A DNA stretch of 9,137 nt, taken from NCBI GenBank assembly GCA_027067015.1, contig JAMOMS010000195.1, positions 1-9,137 of the forward strand. The letters run 5' to 3'. Positions within the stretch are counted from its first letter, which is position 1. The number at the start of each line of letters is the position of its first letter. The position numbers and the translations under genes were made by a program. Below are positions 1 to 5,535 of the stretch, in pieces. This DNA comes from Campylobacterales bacterium. GTDB taxonomy: Bacteria > Campylobacterota > Campylobacteria > Campylobacterales > Hydrogenimonadaceae. The notes beneath the pieces are model-generated. The model ran no database searches. It was not told where the DNA came from and saw nothing but the letters and a program-made list of their open reading frames with translations.

Positions 1-725
1 AAGGTTTCGGTCAAAAGCCCGTCAATCCGGGAGCGGACGATACAGTTGTTTTCGGTCGGCTCAATGTGAATATCGCTGGCGCGTGCCTGGATGGCGGTTT
101 TAAGAATAAGCTCAATGAGTTTTAAAATCGCGGAAGACTCGCCCGCCTCCGCGGCGGAGGTACTTAGACTAATTTCGTCGCGGATCTCTGTGATGAGTCC
201 TTTGATATTGTCGTTTAGCAGGAGTTTATCCAGGTGGTATTTCACCTGGCTGGGTACAGCGACTATAACATTCATGGGTTTTCTGGGGAAGAGTCGCTGG
301 ACGTTTTCGATGGCGTTGATATCTACCGGGTCTTTAAACGCCACAAGAATACTTAAATCTTCTTCCCTTAACGGCAAGGCGCCAAATTTTTCCAGTTTTT
401 GAATGGGCAGTTTTGCCGAGAGTTTGAGATCAAGATCGATCTCATCCAGATCCAAAAACTGATAATCCAGCTCCTTGGCAAAATATCTTAAAAAATTCTT
501 AAAATGAAACTGGTTGCCGTCTTCTTCAATCTCTTCAAGCGTCACGATCCCGCTTTTGAGTTTTTCGGTCAAAAACGGGTAGAGCTGTTCCTCATTGAAA
601 AGTTTGTTGTCAATGAGTGATTTAAGAGTCACCTGTTTGAGTTTTTTTACCTTTTGCAGGAGTGTTATTTTTTCGGGCGTTATGACACCCGCATCTTGCA
701 ATAGTTGAAGAATTTTTCCAGCCAT
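1..725 (-). CDS. GspE/PilB/MshE-type assembly ATPase, N-terminal part (3' end outside window)
   Basis: This is the first 241 codons of a cytoplasmic ATPase of the type II secretion / type IV pilus assembly family, which powers extension of a pilus or pseudopilus. I translated it by hand because the frame is open to the window edge. An N-terminal helical domain of the MshEN/T2SSE_N kind covers about residues 1-165, followed by a linker. The start of the ATPase core follows, with the family signature ASDIHIEP at 216-223 and RSRIDGLL at 231-238. Walker A, the Asp/His boxes and Walker B would lie past the left edge. The ATG at 725 has an AAGGGA ribosome site (731-736) five bases upstream that overlaps the previous stop codon. 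It is the last visible gene of the pilus-like operon, nine bases after its neighbour. PilB, MshE, GspE and CtsE cannot be separated from this fragment. Confidence 0.9.
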   Translation of the reverse strand, partial: MAGKILQLLQDAGVITPEKITLLQKVKKLKQVTLKSLIDNKLFNEEQLYPFLTEKLKSGIVTLEEIEEDGNQFHFKNFLRYFAKELDYQFLDLDEIDLDLKLSAKLPIQKLEKFGALPLREEDLSILVAFKDPVDINAIENVQRLFPRKPMNVIVAVPSQVKYHLDKLLLNDNIKGLITEIRDEISLSTSAAEAGESSAILKLIELILKTAIQARASDIHIEPTENNCIVRSRIDGLLTET

Positions 726-734
726 ATAAATCCC

Positions 735-1301
735 TTACCAGTAACGATGGGTTTTAATCAGTTTACCGTCAAGATACTCTTGCAAAATCATATGCTTGCC
801 TTTGCTGTATGTTTCCAAATAGAGTTTATAACTTTTTTTCGGGTTGTGCCGGTCGGTAAGCAAATAGGCGTTGTTCTTCTTGGTATATTGGTTTTTTGTG
901 ATCATGTCAAAAACAATGGAAAGCACATAATCGGTTTCGGGTAGACGAATGGCGGTAAGATCCAGACCGTCGAGCAATTTTTGGTAAAGCATCTTCTTTT
1001 GTAACAAAATTGTGGCGAAATAGGTAGCGTTTTTTCGCTCTGTCGGTGTGTATCGCAGGGCGGTCATGGGGACGGCCAGTCGATCGATATAATCAGAGTG
1101 CAGGCAGGAAAAGGCGTAGAGCATAATAAAATTGCCCTCTTTTTTGTAACGGTTAAAGTAGCGTAATCCCCAGTTACACGCCTCTTTGTAACGCTCTTTT
1201 TTATAAAGCCGTAACATCTTTTCCAACGGCGCTTCGCCTGCGTGTAGATGAACGGACGCGTAAAGCGCGATGGTGAAAACAAATATGATGCGTCTTACCA
1301 T
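735..1301 (-). CDS. Exported protein of unknown function in pilus/secretion operon (188 aa)
   Basis: I do not recognise this protein. Residues 1-21 look like a Sec signal peptide: MVRR, then a hydrophobic stretch, with likely cleavage after HLHA. The mature protein would therefore be periplasmic or secreted. It is rich in Lys and Tyr, probably helical, and has two cysteines (42 and 66). The pattern around residues 26-50 (LEKMLRLYKKERYKEACNWG) looks like one TPR- or Sel1-like helical hairpin, but I cannot identify a full repeat. The last part (about 145-188) looks beta-rich and ends in HRYW. The start at 1301 has GAGG (1309-1312) seven bases upstream. The gene overlaps the end of the TPR gene by seven bases (ATGGTAA) and is nine bases from the assembly ATPase, so it is almost surely co-translated with the machine. 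A role as an accessory periplasmic factor is inference from position. Confidence 0.85.
   Translation of the reverse strand: MVRRIIFVFTIALYASVHLHAGEAPLEKMLRLYKKERYKEACNWGLRYFNRYKKEGNFIMLYAFSCLHSDYIDRLAVPMTALRYTPTERKNATYFATILLQKKMLYQKLLDGLDLTAIRLPETDYVLSIVFDMITKNQYTKKNNAYLLTDRHNPKKSYKLYLETYSKGKHMILQEYLDGKLIKTHRYW
1216..1231 (-). repeat. 16-bp direct repeat copy 1 (after the signal peptide of the 188-aa protein)
   Basis: The 16 bases cgccgttggaaaagat (minus strand) also occur at 4824-4839. Both copies are in the same reading frame and code for PLEK plus Ile or Met right after the predicted signal peptide. It may reflect a shared protein motif or an old duplication. Confidence 0.6.
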
Positions 1302-2125
1302 GATGAAGCCTCGATCATCTCAAGATAAGCCCTGATTTTTTTGGATGAGTATTGGTTCAGATAGGTTCTAAGGGCGTTGACGGCATCCTCTTTTTGCCTG
1401 AGGGCCACTTTGGCTTTGGCAAAAAGGAGCCAGCTTGTCTCATTACCCGGGTCAATGGAGTTGGCGATGATACTCCAGCGAACGGCCTCTTTGTAATTTC
1501 CTTTTTGATAAAAACTTTGGGCGATGTAAGTGGCCAACTTGGGATCTTTGGATTGGTTAAAACGCTGAATAAGCGTGTTGAGCGTGTTGTTTGTTTTATG
1601 GGTATGAATAATGAGGCTTTTTGATGCTGATGTTGCGGAAACAACGGCGGCTGTATTGACCTGTTTGGGCTTTTTTGCGACCGGTTTGACAGCGGACGGC
1701 GCTATGTCTCTTTTTTTCTGCACGGTTTTGCGTGCTTTTGCCGGGGGGTGAGGTGATGTGGATGAGGAGCTTTTGTTTCGCAAACGCTTTTGTAAATCTT
1801 CCAAAAAGGCCAAATCGGGAGAAATCGGTGTGGGTGAAGCGATCGGTTTTGCTTTTTTCTTAGGGATGGGCGGTTGCGGTGCGGAGGGCATGGGACGAGG
1901 CGGTGTTTGTTTTTGGACTGCAGGCGCGGATGGCGCCGGTTTGGTTGATAGGGCTTGTTTTTGGATATGATGAATTTGTTGCTCTTTTGTTTGAGAGTGT
2001 TTGGACATAAAATAGTACACACCCGCACCGCCTAAAAGTAAAACACCGCCCAAAACGGTCGGTAAAACCTTTTTTTTCAACCGGTAACGTCGCCATGCCT
2101 GTTCCAACGCTTCTATATCATGCAT
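1295..2125 (-). CDS. MshN-like inner-membrane-anchored TPR protein
   Basis: This is probably a bitopic inner-membrane protein with a periplasmic tetratricopeptide domain, in the position and with the architecture of MshN of MSHA pilus clusters. A short basic cytoplasmic tail (residues 1-19) precedes one membrane helix (about 20-40, VLPTVLGGVLLLGGAGVYYF). A long Pro/Lys/Ala/Ser-rich linker (about 55-165) could span the periplasm, and two or three TPR-like hairpins follow (about 178-265; for example YIAQSFYQKGNYKEAVRWSI and ending near DAVNALRTYL). The ATG at 2125 has GGGG (2133-2136) seven bases upstream and overlaps the stop of the preceding ATPase gene by eight bases. Being next to an ExeA/MshM-like ATPase recalls ExeA-ExeB/GspB pairs, where a TonB-like bitopic partner works with the ATPase in secretin placement. 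The linker resembles such spacers, but the TPR end fits MshN better. Function is inferred from family and context. Confidence 0.85.
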   Translation of the reverse strand: MHDIEALEQAWRRYRLKKKVLPTVLGGVLLLGGAGVYYFMSKHSQTKEQQIHHIQKQALSTKPAPSAPAVQKQTPPRPMPSAPQPPIPKKKAKPIASPTPISPDLAFLEDLQKRLRNKSSSSTSPHPPAKARKTVQKKRDIAPSAVKPVAKKPKQVNTAAVVSATSASKSLIIHTHKTNNTLNTLIQRFNQSKDPKLATYIAQSFYQKGNYKEAVRWSIIANSIDPGNETSWLLFAKAKVALRQKEDAVNALRTYLNQYSSKKIRAYLEMIEASSW

Positions 2126-2924
2126 GGATATACCCCAGTTTTAAGCCGGCCATTTCAATATATTTGTTTTGAAACGTCGGCGCGGCAATTTTGGACGGTT
2201 GGTTTTTTTCGTAATAGTCGTAAATTTCAAGCAAGGTGTACATTAATTTGTTTATCTCTCTGTAGTTGCCGCCGGTTAGCCGATGAATGAGTTTGACATT
2301 TCTTTTGGTAAGCATATTGGCGACTTCAAAAAAGTTTTTTTGCACAATCTTTTTTTGAAGGTAGATTTGCGCGTCATGAACCGTACCGTTTTTGAGCTCA
2401 ATGGTCTCCCAGATACGTGATTGAAAGTGCTCTTTGGCAATCAGGTCTTCCCGGTCGGTTTTATGAAGGGCTACCACAAATTTTATGGCCCTCGTATCGG
2501 ATATCAGGCGAATTTTCTCCATGGTGGACGGTTCATAAAGCTGAGCTTCATCAAGCAAAACAATAATATGCTTTTCATCCTTAACGGCGTGAAGCATTTG
2601 AATGAATCGGTTAAATGTAAGATCTTCAGGGGGCTCTTTTCCCTGGAAAAGAAACCTGTAAAGCGTGTGCAAAAACTCTTTTTCACTCAATATGGGAGTG
2701 GATATAAGAAAGAGCGGTCTCTCATCTTTGTGGTCGTGGTAGATTTTATTGAGCAAAACACTCTTTCCGGTTCCGGGCTTACCAAAAAGCAAAATCATTT
2801 TTAATGGCTTTGCGATGCTCTCCATCAGCTTATTGTAAAAAAGTATCGACGTATCAAGGCCAATGTACTCATCGGCCTCAACTTTGTCGATAAAAGCGTT
2901 CTGGAGCTCTTTGTATTTGCTCAT
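2118..2924 (-). CDS. ExeA/MshM-type AAA ATPase (CtsP-like)
   Basis: This is a cytoplasmic P-loop ATPase of the ExeA/GspA/MshM AAA family, which accompanies secretin-based pilus and secretion systems. Visible motifs are Walker A GKPGTGKS (48-55), Walker B IIVLLDEAQ (120-128), a sensor-1-like strand FVVALHKTD (149-157) and a candidate arginine finger in FQSRIWETIEL (R170). A helical lid follows, with LIHRLTGGNYREINKLM (212-228). At 268 residues it lacks the C-terminal peptidoglycan-binding extension of ExeA, so MshM is the better match. The start at 2924 overlaps the secretin stop by four bases (ATGA). No Shine-Dalgarno sequence is visible in the preceding 15 bases, so translation probably depends on coupling to the secretin gene. 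In C. jejuni, as I recall, the NTP-binding protein CtsP sits directly after secretin CtsD in the transformation cluster. The family call is firm, the exact role less so. Confidence 0.93.
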   Translation of the reverse strand: MSKYKELQNAFIDKVEADEYIGLDTSILFYNKLMESIAKPLKMILLFGKPGTGKSVLLNKIYHDHKDERPLFLISTPILSEKEFLHTLYRFLFQGKEPPEDLTFNRFIQMLHAVKDEKHIIVLLDEAQLYEPSTMEKIRLISDTRAIKFVVALHKTDREDLIAKEHFQSRIWETIELKNGTVHDAQIYLQKKIVQKNFFEVANMLTKRNVKLIHRLTGGNYREINKLMYTLLEIYDYYEKNQPSKIAAPTFQNKYIEMAGLKLGYIHA

Positions 2925-4480
2925 GGCATTTTTGTCAGATTGCTGTCGGAGAGTTTCGCGAATCCAAGATCTTTGAGGGTCATGCGATTTTTCGCTTTGA
3001 CCAGATGCGGGGTAACAATAATAACCAGCTCAACCTTCTCATCGGTTTTTTCATCATATTTAAAGGCGTTGCCAAGTAGCGGAATGTCACCAAGCAGGGG
3101 CACCTTGTTGACCTCATTTTTTACTTTGTCGGTAATAAGACCGCCTAAAATAACGTGAGAGCCGTCTTTGACCGTAACGACGGAAGCCATTTGGCGACGC
3201 TCAAGATCCGGCGGCATGGTGCGTTGGGTGTTGTCGTCGGTAATGGGTTGAATGGTGTCGCTGACAGAGGGGTTGATTTTAAGCGTAATGGTGCCGTCTG
3301 AAGAGATTTCGGGGGTAATATCAAGCAAAATGCCCGCAAAGACGGAGTCGATAATCTCATTGGTCGCTTGAGAACCGGTACCGGTACCCGCCAGTGTCTG
3401 AACATTTTGGATTTTATAGAAATATTGCTTGCCCACCGTAATCATAGCGGCTTGATTGTTCAGTGTCAGGACTTTGGGGTTGGAGACAGATTCGACTTTG
3501 CCTTGTGACTCCAGAAATTTAATGATGGTACCGATTTGCGCGTTCATGACAATGTCGGTAAAGGTAGAGATGGGATCAGGCCCAAATTTACTAATATACG
3601 GGAGTTGACCGCCGTCAGGAAATTTGATTTCACCCACATTTTTGTTGGTTCTTAACCGCTCACCGGTGACGGTGAAATTTTGAAGTTTATAAATTTCGCG
3701 CCAGTCGATTCCTTTTTGATGACCGTTGGCCAGCGTGACGGCATACATTTTTACGTCAATGAGAACTTGTTGATGGAGCCTGTTCATCAGGGTGTTCAGA
3801 TACTCTTCTACCCTGTCAAGCTGTTTTTTTGTCCCGGTAATGGTTACAAGGCCGGACTCTTTATCTATAACCGGCGATCCGGCGTGATAATGGTCTTCCG
3901 GACGGTTGAGGATATTGGTGATCTGGGTTGCGAGTTTATTCCAGAAATTGAATTTATCATCAGAGATAATATCGATACCGCTTTGCGACTCACCGGTGGT
4001 GAAATTGCTTCCGGTCGCTACCGTCGAACCATTATTGTTTTGATTGTTTTGATTATTTTGGTTTACACCGCTTGCGAGTGATATTTTGGTTGTGCTGTGG
4101 CTTGTACGCTCCGTACCGATATAATCGACATGGAACGTTTTGGTAAGAAGGTATGAGATTTTTAGAATATTACCTTCCAGGGTGTAGTTAAGGTTGTGTT
4201 CACTAAGAACCACATTGAGCACTTCAGGCAAGGAGACATTTTTTAACGAGAAGCGATCCAGTTTTGATTTCATTCGCTTTGCCGCTTCGCTGTCTTTAAT
4301 AATAAGGGTCAAATCGCATTGGTCGGCCAGTTGGTCAACCACTTCGGAGATTTTTGTTCCCGGGCCTGCCTTGATGGTAAAAAGTTCTTCTGAGCAGTCA
4401 GCATGCAAAGAGACAGTCGCACTAAGTAGTAGAGCCGCCAGAGAGAGTCGACAAGTGTTTAGGGGTTTCATGATTTTCAT
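2921..4480 (-). CDS. mshL: MshL/PilQ-type outer-membrane secretin
   Basis: This is a secretin, the multimeric outer-membrane gate for a pilus, pseudopilus or DNA-uptake fibre. A Sec signal peptide (about 1-27, ending SLHA) is followed by an STN-like N-terminal domain (about 32-110), an Asn/Gln-rich linker (140-150), an N1-type periplasmic domain (about 195-250) and the secretin channel domain (about 327-495). Telling segments are VSNPKVLTLNNQAAMITVG (332-350), VPLLGDIPLLGNAF (460-473) and the closing strand VELVIIVTPHLV (483-494). No lipobox is present. C29 and C55 could form a disulfide. Two starts are possible: ATG 4480 with AAGGA seven bases upstream, and ATG 4471 (M4) with GAGGA nine bases upstream. 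Both give a signal peptide. It begins four bases after the PilP-like gene and overlaps the AAA ATPase gene by four. The MshL name rests on architecture and neighbours; CtsD or PilQ are the alternatives. Confidence 0.95.
   Translation of the reverse strand: MKIMKPLNTCRLSLAALLLSATVSLHADCSEELFTIKAGPGTKISEVVDQLADQCDLTLIIKDSEAAKRMKSKLDRFSLKNVSLPEVLNVVLSEHNLNYTLEGNILKISYLLTKTFHVDYIGTERTSHSTTKISLASGVNQNNQNNQNNNGSTVATGSNFTTGESQSGIDIISDDKFNFWNKLATQITNILNRPEDHYHAGSPVIDKESGLVTITGTKKQLDRVEEYLNTLMNRLHQQVLIDVKMYAVTLANGHQKGIDWREIYKLQNFTVTGERLRTNKNVGEIKFPDGGQLPYISKFGPDPISTFTDIVMNAQIGTIIKFLESQGKVESVSNPKVLTLNNQAAMITVGKQYFYKIQNVQTLAGTGTGSQATNEIIDSVFAGILLDITPEISSDGTITLKINPSVSDTIQPITDDNTQRTMPPDLERRQMASVVTVKDGSHVILGGLITDKVKNEVNKVPLLGDIPLLGNAFKYDEKTDEKVELVIIVTPHLVKAKNRMTLKDLGFAKLSDSNLTKMP
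4034..4060 (-). repeat. Three-copy 9-bp tandem repeat coding QNN in the secretin linker
   Basis: Three near-identical 9-bp units (attgttttg, attgttttg, attattttg on the plus strand; the third differs by one base) lie at 4034-4042, 4043-4051 and 4052-4060. On the coding strand they give the QNN units in residues 139-150 of the secretin, between the N-terminal domain and N1. The unit is a multiple of three, so gain or loss of copies would change linker length without shifting the frame. Confidence 0.85.
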
Positions 4481-4492
4481 TCCTCAATCCTT
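4481..4492 (-). promoter_or_regulatory. Paired ribosome binding sites before the secretin gene
   Basis: On the minus strand AAGGA (4488-4492) lies seven bases before ATG 4480, and GAGGA (4481-4485) lies nine bases before the in-frame ATG 4471. The second site overlaps the TGA stop of the PilP-like gene (4484-4486). Either start is well placed. The two products would differ only by three residues at the front of the signal peptide. Confidence 0.55.
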
Positions 4493-4909
4493 CATCTGGA
4501 TAAGTTTGATTTTGCTTTTAGCACGGTTTTGCATCGCGATACGAAGAGTTTTTCCTCCCCGTTTTAAGGTTGCGCCGGTAGCGGAGACATCAACAATGGT
4601 ATAGCCGTATAGGGTGTCTCCTCTTTTGTACCATTTGCCGTTAATCTTGGCTCTGTTGTTAAAGATGGCGCTTAAAACAAACCTCTGTTTCGGTTTGGGC
4701 GCAGGCCTACGAACCGTAATCTTCTTCTTTGTGGAAGAGTAGACGAACGGATCATACGATTTGGCAATCGCGTTTGCGCTCAAACCGGTTCTTGGCTGTT
4801 TGATCTGATCAATGAGCCGGTCAATCTTTTCCAACGGCGATTGCGCATAAAGCAGTAACGCCGATGCCACAGCCGTAACGGCTATTTTCATTAGTAGTTG
4901 ATTCCCCAT
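4484..4909 (-). CDS. PilP/MshK/GspC-like periplasmic alignment protein
   Basis: This small exported protein probably links the inner-membrane PilN/PilO-like pair to the secretin. Residues 7-23 (MKIAVTAVASALLLYAQ) form a signal peptide or anchor. A charged, Pro/Lys-rich linker (about 24-75) follows. A compact beta domain comes next, FVLSAIFNNRAKINGKWYKRGD to about residue 124 (TLRI), with the pattern seen in PilP and in the GspC homology region: an Ala-Xaa-Ile-Asn-Gly strand, then a Gly-Asp turn, then alternating hydrophobics. Unlike Pseudomonas PilP it has no lipobox cysteine, so it resembles MshK or GspC more. The start at 4909 has GAAGG (4917-4921) seven bases upstream and overlaps the PilO-like gene by 19 bases. 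The in-frame ATG at 4891 (M7), in a TAATG junction with that gene's stop, would give a more standard signal peptide and is a real alternative. The family call is from pattern and gene order. Confidence 0.82.
   Translation of the reverse strand: MGNQLLMKIAVTAVASALLLYAQSPLEKIDRLIDQIKQPRTGLSANAIAKSYDPFVYSSTKKKITVRRPAPKPKQRFVLSAIFNNRAKINGKWYKRGDTLYGYTIVDVSATGATLKRGGKTLRIAMQNRAKSKIKLIQMKD
4824..4839 (-). repeat. 16-bp direct repeat copy 2 (after the signal peptide of the PilP-like protein)
   Basis: This is an exact match to 1216-1231 in the same frame, coding PLEKI just after the signal peptide of the PilP-like protein. Confidence 0.6.
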
Positions 4910-5535
4910 ACCGAAACCTTCATGTCAGAAGTGATTTTTTTACCGCTTTGGAGATCAATATGGTAGATATCGACAACCAGATTGCTCTCCTCAATGGCAT
5001 TCATAAAGGCCAGCATATTTTTATAGCTACCTTCACACCGTATTCCAATTTCCAACACATGACCAAAACTTTTGTTGTTATCAATAAATTTGTTGGAGAT
5101 CAACGTAATCTTTACATGATGCTTTTTAGCCTGTTTGGTGATTGAGTCAAGAAACTTTGCCCAGTTCTTTTCGTTAAAGAGCATCTCCGAGAGTGTTTGA
5201 ATCTGGTAGTCAAAATACTCATTAAGCTCTTTGGTATCTTTGAAATCGTTTTTGACCTGTTGGATCTCATTTTGCAGTTGTTTGATCTTAAAGCGTCTGT
5301 CACCGTTGACCGTAATGGATTTTAGGTATTGCTCATGGCCGTGAATCGCCCTCTCTAATGAACTTTTTGTCGAGAGGTCTCTTTTTAAGACCTCTTCGGA
5401 CATGGGAATGAGCATACCGTAGGAGAGATACCCGAATATAAAGAGTATCCCTGCAATGATAATGTAAAACTCACTATCTTTTTTGCCCTCAAAGTAGTTG
5501 TCCAGGTTTTCGAGTGTATCTTCAATGAATTTCAT
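4891..5535 (-). CDS. PilO/MshJ-like inner-membrane protein (CtsR position)
   Basis: This is a bitopic inner-membrane protein of the PilO/MshJ/GspM kind, expected to pair with the PilN-like domain of the preceding gene product. A short cytoplasmic head (1-21) is followed by one membrane helix (about 22-44, EFYIIIAGILFIFGYLSYGM). A heptad-rich, charged helix, probably a coiled coil, covers about 47-118. A ferredoxin-like periplasmic domain covers about 122-212, with strands such as VKITLISNKF and VLEIGIRCEGSYKNMLAFMN that match the PilO pattern of a strand leading into a helix by way of GSY. The start at 5535 overlaps the previous stop by four bases (ATGA). GTGAGA (5541-5546) lies five bases upstream. 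It is 214 residues, close to the usual PilO size. Sequence identity in this family is low, so the call rests on architecture and synteny. Confidence 0.85.
   Translation of the reverse strand: MKFIEDTLENLDNYFEGKKDSEFYIIIAGILFIFGYLSYGMLIPMSEEVLKRDLSTKSSLERAIHGHEQYLKSITVNGDRRFKIKQLQNEIQQVKNDFKDTKELNEYFDYQIQTLSEMLFNEKNWAKFLDSITKQAKKHHVKITLISNKFIDNNKSFGHVLEIGIRCEGSYKNMLAFMNAIEESNLVVDIYHIDLQSGKKITSDMKVSVWGINY

Noticed and set aside
146..160. GC-rich inverted repeat (cctccg, cgg, cggagg) that could be a hairpin or terminator
   Set aside because: It lies inside the assembly ATPase coding region, codes a Ser/Thr/Ala/Glu linker and has no following U-run. It is probably a by-product of the codons.
91..402. 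103-codon plus-strand open frame
   Set aside because: It is antisense to the assembly ATPase, whose family motif is clear on the minus strand. The frame has no recognisable domain.
1702..2028. 108-codon minus-strand frame within the TPR gene
   Set aside because: It is rich in Pro/Arg/His from reading the Pro/Lys linker out of frame. It has no separate start context, and the main frame has a membrane helix and TPRs.
3680..4081. 133-codon plus-strand open frame inside the secretin gene
   Set aside because: It is antisense to a well-supported secretin and shows no domain, so it is a shadow of coding bias.
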